DNA from: Ampullaceana balthica
Taxonomy: Eukaryota > Mollusca > Gastropoda > Lymnaeidae
DNA length: 64,000 bases
Direction of reading: 5' to 3'
Assembly (NCBI GenBank): GCA_944989445.1
Contig: CALYLW010000696.1
Location: forward strand, 404,660 to 468,659
The notes under the pieces are model-generated. The model made no database searches. It was not told where the DNA came from and saw nothing but the letters and a program-made list of their open reading frames with translations. The position numbers and the translations under genes were made by a program. Shown here in pieces: positions 56,743 through 64,000 of this stretch (the first letter of the stretch is position 1; every line of letters starts with the position of its first letter).

Positions 56743-57660
56743 CAGGGTGGGCCCAAAAAAGTGATAACATCTCGTGGCATATTGGGTTAATTTAATTAAT
56801 TATAATTCTTCATGGAATTGTTATTTTTGCAGAATATTTAGCTATTCAGAAAGCATGTTCAATGTGCCCAAAATGCTTTTCGATGACTTTTTGTAAGCGT
56901 CGACGCCACTCGTATATGCTTCTTTTCGAAATGTATTTACAGAAATAATGAAACAACATTTTCTTTTAATGATTAACGTAGCTTATGTGTAGTGTACTGT
57001 CCTTTATGATGTTATTATGGTATGAATGGTTATTTAATTATTAAATGTATGTTAAGATCTCCATGTAAAGCGCTGTAAGCCTGGTTCATTCCTGGGATAC
57101 AGCGCTATATAAATTATCAATTATTATTATTATTATGTAAATGAAACGTTGCCTCAGATTTCACCTTTCCTGGATTATTGCCAACTTGAGCTGCTCAACT
57201 CCATAGAGCATAATCTACTGTGTTTAAATTTGAGCTTTTCAGTGGCCACATGTCTAGCTCGATAAAGTTAGTTGATTGGTTGTGTGAGATGGAGCTCCGG
57301 CCTGCTGCAATGTCCAGTTATGGAGACCACATTTGGCTTCAATATCAGGTAACTATCCTCGTCTGAGAACGTGTTCATAATAATATTCAGTGTTTACTTT
57401 GGCGCCTTGTTCAACGAACTGAACACTAAATTTTCCCATACGAGACACACCAACTGATATCATGATACCATGGCTGAAGTGGTTACGCTCTCGTATAAAT
57501 CACCTTTCTTGAACCTGTTTTTTCTGTAGCGGCAGTGTGCTGACCCTTTATCCAAGTATTAGTTGCTGGTTATTCCATTTTTTATTTGCCAAGTTAAATT
57601 TCAGATTCATCTATTTAGTTAAAATCTTATGAGAAACAGAGATATGCCATTTTACCGCGT
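56743..57660 (-). mobile_element. Mariner relic, one end preserved
   Basis: The element end cagggtgggcccaaaaaagt follows a TA (56741-56742), as in mariner. Minus-strand coding blocks with shifts: VSVGVSRMGKFSV-like block near 57450, NKAPK...TLNIIMNT near 57400, KPNVVSITGHCSRPELH near 57310 (equivalent of the ...WTLQQDGAPSH catalytic block), RHVATEKLKF near 57240, and RSIYEWRRRLQKVIEKHFGH near 56920-56870. The distal end and N-terminus were not found. A short L2-like retroposon interrupts it. Confidence 0.72.
56955..57138 (+). repeat. L2/CR1-like 3' tail inserted in mariner
   Basis: Contains tgtaaagcgctgtaagcctg and cagcgctatataaat followed by an ATT microsatellite, the familiar 3' end of L2-like LINEs and their SINEs. 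The 8-mer aatgaaac occurs on both sides (56947-56954 and 57139-57146), a plausible target duplication. Confidence 0.65.
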
Positions 57661-57779
57661 GAGTTGTTTTCAATGAATGCAGTGCCTTTTAACATAACCT
57701 TAGTATTTAAAAGATATGATTTATTAAATAATGGTTCTTGTCGACCATAATAACTAAATTTACAATTTCATTCCCATTT

Positions 57780-59700
57780 GTACAAAATTAACATAACTTA
57801 TAGGTTTTCCGAAAGAGCTCTACCACCCTCGTCACTCAAAAATTTAATATATAATTACGAAACTGCATCGTATCACATTTGTAAGTTATATAATATTTGT
57901 AACCACGTCTCTGAGATAAAAAAAAACATGTGGCACTATCCCTTTAAAAATGCAAAAGCTAAGTGACTCATAGCGCAAATAAACAAAATTATAAATGTAC
58001 TTTCTAAAATACTTTTTAAAAAAACCGGTCATATTAAAATGATATACAAAAATGTGCACACCATATTTAGACAATATAGAAAGCTGGCGCATAAAATAAA
58101 GTCTTGTTATAAAAAAAATGTACTGGACCAAAATGACTCCTCCTTTTGACGTTATCATAATTGTTTGTACAGGGAAATAATATTTAACATTGTTTATGTC
58201 TCTATATTTTACGATTAATATTTACGTTTATAAGCAATGTGTATAATTTCAAAAAGGAATATTTTTTGTGTTCCCTATTTCGGATAACGCATCATATTTT
58301 GTAAATTATATTCAATGCACACAGACACACCATATTTTATATCTGAAAAATAAAATAAAAATGAAACAAAAAAAAACTCAAACGTCTGTAAATAAGTGCA
58401 TCTTAAAAATGATTAAAAGGCAATTTTAGAAATGGCCTATGCTATTCTGAATACAAAGGAATGAACATAAAAACATATTCAATTCGCAATTCATATTAAT
58501 TAAGCGTTTTCAGGATCACTTCATTACATTGAGTCAACTTCTGTTAAGACGTTCGGTAGCGAAAGTTTATAATGTATAGTGTATATAAAGCTTAAGTAAA
58601 CTGTTTTAAAGTGTAAGTTTATTTGACATAGGCCATGATTTTCATTATAAAATTAAATCGCTACATATATGGTCTTTAATTAAATGTCTAGTTATGATTT
58701 AATTTTTTTTAAATGCAAATTTTATTCATTGCATGTAAAATATTAATACAATCAATCGTGAAAATAATTGAAATAAAATAATTTAAACGCATATGTAATA
58801 TATAATATATATATATTGATATTTTTATGTTTGTTTGTTTGTATCCATTTAAAAAAGGCCACTGCTTTGTTGACATTTTTCCAAAAGATATCTGCCACTG
58901 TCGTCACTAAAAAAGCTCTTATATTTTTACGACACTGCATCGTAACACAATTGTAATTAATACAATATTTGCAACAGCGTCTCTGAGATAAAGATAATAA
59001 AGATACATAAAGAAATTAGGCTATATTCCTCATTTAACAAATCAATTTTATGTTAAAAACGCATGTGAAACCATGACAATAGTTGATTTTAAAAATGGCC
59101 GATGTTAATCTATCATCAAAGGAATGAACATAGCATATTCAATTCGCAATACAAAATAATTAAGCGTTTTCAGAATCACTTTATTTAGTTTAATCTACTT
59201 ATGTTAATAGGTCCGGTAGCCTAAGTTGAAATAGTATAAGTGTATAGGTTATGTAAAAAACAATAGTTTATGTAAAAGACAAACAAAATATAAATGTTAT
59301 ATTATTAGGACACAGCTAAATTTAAGATGAGTACACGAAAATGTGCGCACAGTAATCAGGAGATAAAAGATTTTAGAACGCGCACCGCTAAAAATGAAGC
59401 CTTTAAAAAAATACTTACACAATTATTACATAAATAGGTTTTTCATTAAATGTCGAGTTATGGAACAGAAAATAATGAAAACAAATTCGCAATTAAATTT
59501 AAACGTGTAAACAATTTAATCTAAAGCATCGTGTGGCATTTGTAATTAAATATTTTTACGTGTCTATCTAATATAGAAAGTAACAGTAAAGAAAATGACA
59601 ATTCTTTGTACTATACAGCTCAAATTATGAAGCGTACACGAAAATGTGCGCACCGTAATTAGACAATATAATATTTTTTGAATGCACACCTCTGAAAATA
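57780..59700. repeat. Diverged direct duplications in AT-rich DNA
   Basis: The block with cgtcactcaaaaa, gcatcgtatcacatttgtaa and cgtctctgagataaa at 57830-57925 recurs at 58890-58995. The block ggaatgaacat...attcaattcgcaat plus aattaagcgttttcag recurs at 58460 and 59121. The block acgaaaatgtgcgcaccgta recurs at 59336 and 59640, with an older version at 58050. Spacings differ, so insertions or deletions followed duplication. No ORF or element class recognised. Confidence 0.6.
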
Positions 59701-59990
59701 AAGTAACCCTCTTTGAACGGCATTTGAACGTCCGCGTAAATTTGTTCAATACAGAAATGAGGTTTACATTTTTTATTCTTTGTCTCTGCATTTTCTGATT
59801 ATTTAATTTACAGCATTCGGGCAAAAGGGACAATTACAAAAACTAACTTAAAACCACCTTCAGGGTAAAAGGAACCGTCCTGCCAAATTTGGTCCCGTTC
59901 CGTCATTTGGTTTTTTCGTGGCTGTCTAACAGAAAGTCGAAAAAGTGAAACATACAAACATACAAACATACAAAATACAAACATACATTG
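59700..59990 (+). repeat. Helitron-like fragment and CATACAAA microsatellite
   Basis: 59715-59845 matches 3370-3505 (gaacgtccgcgtaaatttgt, tctgcattttctgattattt, gggcaaaagggacaattaca). It is followed at 59950-59990 by a short (catacaaa)n tract. The Helitron 3' end is missing. Confidence 0.65.
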
Positions 59991-60345
59991 AGAATGCACT
60001 CAATGCTGAGTGAGAGGCACCTGTGGTGGTTGAGCCATGTTCATAAGATAGGCTTGGAGCGAATTCTAAGAGTCCTGCTTTATGGTGAGCTGGCAACTGG
60101 TGTGAGGAAAAGAGGTCGCCCTGCCTGCGTTTAAAGGATGTCTGCGAGAAAGACATGTCCTTGGCGCGCATCTATCATAAAACGTGGGGGGCCATTGCTA
60201 AGGCAGTCAAAAGTGTGTTAAGGCATTCAAGTTTCGGAAGCCTCCCTCAAAGCCAGGAGTGAAGAGAGAAATGCCAGAACAAGGGGAAAAGGAGAATAAG
60301 TCAACAACATCGTCCGCCCCAGGTCGGACGGATGCCATTAATATA
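59991..60345 (+). pseudogene. LINE C-terminal fragment
   Basis: With shifts the plus strand encodes a GHVHKIGLERI-like block, RVLLYGELATGVRKRGRPA, LKDVCEKDMSLARIYHKTWG, and a degraded tail ending gtcggacggatgcc. This layout (LLYGEL..G.R..GRP then LKDVCKRD) is the C-terminal region of LINE A-type elements before their final C2H2 finger. The finger itself is not readable here. Confidence 0.68.
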
Positions 60346-60688
60346 TATATATATACAGTGCTTTTTTTTGTAAAAAAAAAGGTGCCGGTACTCAGTGATG
60401 GATAGCCTAACTTTTTACAACCAGTTCGCACCTCGATGCAAGCTAAATCACAACTGCAAAGATACTAAATGTCTAAAACAATTTTATTTTATAATTAACC
60501 AACTTAAATTGTTTTATTATTACTTTCTTAGTATACCGTATACATTTGTTATGATTTGTAAAACTTAACTAACAATTTATTCAAGTTATTCTTGACTTAC
60601 TTTTAAAACATTGTGTTAAGTTAACTAGTGTTTTTTAGGAAAGAACCCAGTTAAAATGAAAATGAAATATAAGTAGTGAATATATTAT

Positions 60689-62901
60689 TTACAATAAATT
60701 CCAAAGTTTGATCAAGTTCTCATCTGACGTATACTCCCGACTGCGTTCTTTGCTGTTGGTATCTGTGGCTGAATGTCTGCCTCTAAGCAGCCATGAATTA
60801 ATGTATCTTGTATGGTCAAAACGTACGAGTGGTGGTTCAACTAATCTGATAGATAACAGTGAAGATACAGCTGTTGTCATCAATGAACTTTTTGTCGGGG
60901 TGATGATAAGATTCATTTGCGAAAATCCTCTTTCGGCTTCACTTGAAGAAATTGGAATTGTACTGAGAGCAATTTGCAAAGGAAGCAGTTTATCCGGAAT
61001 GTTTTTTTCGATGAGATATTCACTAATCATTATTTTTTCATTTAATTACAATCTTGTTGACAAGTTTCTCATTTCTGTTTCGCCAAATGTTAAGTGAGCA
61101 CCAATGTTGTTCGCCATTGCTTTGTATCGAGCACTCGAGTCCAATATGCCAACTCAGTATCTTCACTAGAAAGCAACCTTTGTTCAATTGATTCTTGTAG
61201 TTTTTTTGTAAAAAGCTTTACGTCAATTGGTGGATCACTGGTACAGTTTTTGGCGTGAAGTGAAACTCCTTGGAAAAGGTTACTGTCTACATCAGTGGCC
61301 ACAATTTTATAATAAGGGCCTGGAACAATTTGCCTTTCTTTAAAAATCTGTATAACAGCCTTGTTTTTTTTACCTGCTCTGTAGATGTCTATGTTGCGCT
61401 CTTGCAAATCCAAACTTAACTCTGACAATTCTTGGAGCACATCACACATCAATCCGAGGTCTAGTACAAATTCAGTAGAAGTAATCTTTCGCTGTAAACC
61501 TTCATACATGCATTGTTCTTTATGTCTCTTGTTGAGTCAAGTTTTGCTTCTTCAAAGTGTTGTACCAAAACTTCATAATCTTCCCAAACTGCTAAAACAG
61601 AACGAAAGCTGGATGCCACCCATCACGTGCTTGACATTATTCCAATTTTTAACAACTCAGCCTCTAACAAACGAGCACATATTTGCAAATCTCTGCAATT
61701 TTTGGGTGAAGAATGATAAACTACATACAGTTTATCTATGAATGCCTCAAATCTGTTGATCCCTAAAACTTGTTTTACGACATCACCAACGGAGAGTTCC
61801 AGTCGGTGATTTGCACAATGACAAACCAGAACCGATGGAAAATTTTCTTTTAGCAATGTCTTGACGCCACTTTTGCTTCCCAACATCACAGCTGCTCCAT
61901 CACATGCAATAGAAACTAAGTTCCTTCTTAGAAATTCTTCTGTTAACCCATAGAAATGAAGGCAGTATAGTAAAGAAGCAAAAACTCCCTTTGCGTTTAC
62001 ACTTTCGAGTTCTACCAAATCCCAGAATAAATTTACTGGTTAGGTCATTTCACTTTCTGCAAGACAAACATGAATATACACAATTAAAGTCGATTTTTGG
62101 CTAAGCGTAGTTGATTCGTCTATGTTCAATGAAATTTTACTGTTCGACCGTACAATTTCTTGGAACAATATTTTTCTCATTTCACAACTAATGTGATTCA
62201 CTACATTTATGCAAGCATTGGTTGAATGAAGAATGCGGCCCATCTCAACTCCGTTTAGAACTGGCAAATCTATTTCAGCTTCGAAATTATGAAACGATTG
62301 GTTTTCTTTGTCTACCTTATATTCTTTACGAAAAATGTTTGCAGTTACGATTTTCTCACGAGTTAATTGCTTTAACAACACGTTCCCAATAGGTGCTGCC
62401 TCGGCTTCTCTTAGGATCTTAAGCGCAGCTTTGTGTGCCGCAGTTTCTTTATGATCGAATAATTTCTTTCTTAAAGACATAAGCTGTTGTTGTCGATTAG
62501 TACCGAAGTAAGTTATTTTATTGTCGGCCCATTCGTTCGATACCTTCATTCCCATCTTTGCCTCGACTCCGAGAAACAAAACTTTTCGGCAAGGGATACA
62601 ACCAAGTTTTTTTATTATGGATAGATAGCCAATAATATTTTACAAGGAAATAATCTCTTTGATCTAAAGTCCAGCAGGGAGGCCAATCAACATCAGCTGG
62701 CTGCAGTTGTTCAAAAGTAACAGAGGAACTAAGAACGATATCTGCCGTCTTTGGTTCCCATAGTTCCATTAGGGTTTCTTTTGTGACATTGGCTTCTGCC
62801 GTTATTTCTTCAGTCAGTCTGGTTTTCTTATTTAACGGCAAAGTCCCAGTCGGAACATCGTTTGAATGCGAAAAGAAATCAGAAATTTTATTCATTTCCA
62901 A
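60689..62901 (-). pseudogene. hAT transposase (KIAA1586/ZNF862-like), about 737 codons, broken
   Basis: Blocks in order from 62901: acidic N-terminus; a TTF/BED-like finger (LGCIPCRKV ... HKETAAHKAA, C-x2-C/H-x4-H) read after a shift in an A7 run near 62607; LNIDESTTLSQKS (first catalytic Asp, 62120); SIACDGAAVMLGSKSG (second Asp, 61901); CHCANHRLELSVGD; ELAYWTRVLDTKQWR; and SSSEAERGFSQMN (catalytic Glu, near 60935). Defects are the A7 shift, one in-frame stop at 62040-62042, and shifts near 61570 and 61060. All three catalytic residues remain. Length is close to normal for this branch. Confidence 0.88.
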
Positions 62902-63272
62902 AGTGGGCTAGAGAAATTATTATTACTTAAATTATGAATTTCTAACTCCGCTCGTTTTAATTTCTTTAAGTCTAATTATTACATTCAAATTTTGATGCTT
63001 TAAAGGCATTACATTTTATTACTTTTATAAACAAGCAAAGCTGGAAATGGGTTAATAACCAATGACGTAACATTACGAGTGTGTGCGGAAAGAAGTTTCG
63101 CATTTTATATTTTAATTCTTTTTGCGCGTATTTTAAAATAATTCAATTTTAACAAATTAATAATATAATAAACTAATTATAAACGTTAAAATACAAGACA
63201 TGTAATAATTTTTTTCCATTGAAAAAGGTGCTGGTACGCCGTACCGGTGCGTACCGTCACAAAAAAGCACTG
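62902..63272. other. Leader/subterminal region of the hAT element
   Basis: AT-rich sequence between the transposase start and the right end. The palindromic ggtacgccgtaccggtgcgtaccgt cluster at 63233-63257 may be subterminal transposase-binding sites. Confidence 0.45.
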
Positions 63273-63303
63273 TATATATACATATGTATATATATAAATA
63301 TAT

Positions 63304-64000
63304 TAGGGCTGTTAACGATTCAATTAGATGTAATCGTTAACTTTAGAAAAAATAACGATTAGTAAATCGTTAATTTCGATTAAAGCCAAAAATTAAAATG
63401 TATGAAGTCATAAAAAACACTTATTAAATTTTCTTCTTGAAAATCCAATTAACACTAGAATGCCTCATTTATATATCATCTTTTAACAAACTACGCAAAA
63501 AGACAAATGTGTTGACATTATTTGGTTCAAGTGATGAGCGGGTCTAATTGACAATATATCCAGCCGAGCTGAACAATCATGACATGGAACTGAGGTAACT
63601 GGTATGCACAAAACGGTCTTGGAAAGGAATGACATTATTAGATATCGGTGTTCACTAAGTTTCTACCATTATAGGGGTTAATGGATTCAGGAACTATCAT
63701 CTCCTTTTTGTAACGCAGTAATTTATTAGAAGAGATGTCGTCATTTTCTGTATCTGAGTCAGACTCCATTACTGCCATTAGCTTAATAAGCTTTTCATTT
63801 GGTTTGATAAGTAGGCAAAGTGTTAGAACCATAGTTGGCAAATTTTATCAACATGTTGAATATTCCCGTCAATCAATAGTTTAAAGCCAAAATGTTCGAG
63901 TAATCGTCAGGAAAGTTATTATCGGCCACTTTTTTTTATATATATTTTTTTTTGGTTTACTTTTTGACCTCGAATAATTTGTAAGTAATAGGTCGATTAA
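63304..64000 (-). mobile_element. hAT element of the tagggctg family, truncated by window end
   Basis: Starts tagggctgttaacgattc. The interior is the reverse of 17656-18469 (gaccgctcatc and ccagccgagctgaacaat blocks). Unlike the other members it carries 63638-63841, a minus frame with NEKLIKLMAVMESDSDTEND and EMIVPESINPYNGRNLVN, which resembles the acidic linker and pre-dimerisation part of hAT transposases. The last bases, ggtcgattaa, are consistent with approaching the opposite end. Confidence 0.75.

Larger units (their letters stand above)
60356..63272 (-). mobile_element. hAT transposon, 2917 bp, both ends present
   Basis: Left end cagtgctttttttt and complement of right end cagtgcttttttgtgacgg are inverted repeats extending into ggtgccggtac / ggtgctggtac blocks. 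Flanked by tatatata at 60348-60355 and 63273-63280 (low complexity). The transposase fills the interior on the minus strand but carries a stop and three frameshifts. This is the best-preserved cut-and-paste element in the window. Confidence 0.9.

Overview
This is a gene-poor, AT-rich stretch of an animal nuclear genome that consists mostly of transposable elements inserted into one another. There are no bacterial operons, Shine-Dalgarno sites or other prokaryotic features. The repeats present are APE-type non-LTR retrotransposons (one with a 2A motif and a PHD finger), a tRNA-derived SINE, hAT, mariner and Ginger-like DNA transposons, Helitrons and a DINE-1/HINE-like family. This mix suggests an invertebrate, most likely a gastropod mollusc. 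That placement is inference from family resemblance, not from a marker gene.

Layout. 0-8 kb: a broken ORF of unknown type with a C2H2 finger, a 2-copy tandem repeat, a complete 526-bp Helitron, and a CR1-like RT remnant interrupted by a decayed hAT (perfect 8-bp TSD) that itself holds a 180-bp hAT MITE. 8-15 kb: mostly featureless, with faint LINE and hAT relics. 15-18.5 kb: an old HINE-like copy, a Ginger-like element with long inverted repeats, and a hAT MITE. 18.8-19.8 kb: a frameshifted PA-clan (trypsin-like) protease pseudogene. 20.8-24.3 kb: a nearly full-length LINE (LINE C) with 2A motif, PHD finger, endonuclease and RT, inactivated. 25.6-28.9 kb: an RT relic, a BED-finger hAT split by a MITE, and the best host-gene candidate, an uninterrupted 947-nt protease exon on the minus strand. 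29.7-38.2 kb: HINE-like copies, three kinds of tandem repeat, a LINE relic with a 5' inversion and a 130-bp-arm foldback. 38.3-48.5 kb: two copies of an RNase-H-bearing LINE (LINE B). One contains LINE A, which contains a SINE. 48.5-53.5 kb: the HINE-like family in nested and tandem arrays. 53.6-64 kb: hAT relics, a mariner relic, diverged duplications, a 2.9-kb hAT with intact ends and a broken transposase, and a hAT that runs off the window.

The main observation is the roughly 500-bp HINE-like family (called Rep490 here). It has a 5' terminal motif mirrored near the 3' end, a small 3' stem-loop, a variable CTTG microsatellite and four spaced copies of a TGCGTATTATATT-like iteron. It forms head-to-tail dimers and trimers. 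At 48802-50304 three units sit inside a Helitron that sits inside an older Rep490 variant, and both empty sites can be read from paralogues: no target duplication for the trimer, and A^T for the Helitron. Second in interest are the protease family, and a SINE that shares its 3' hairpin tail with LINE C.
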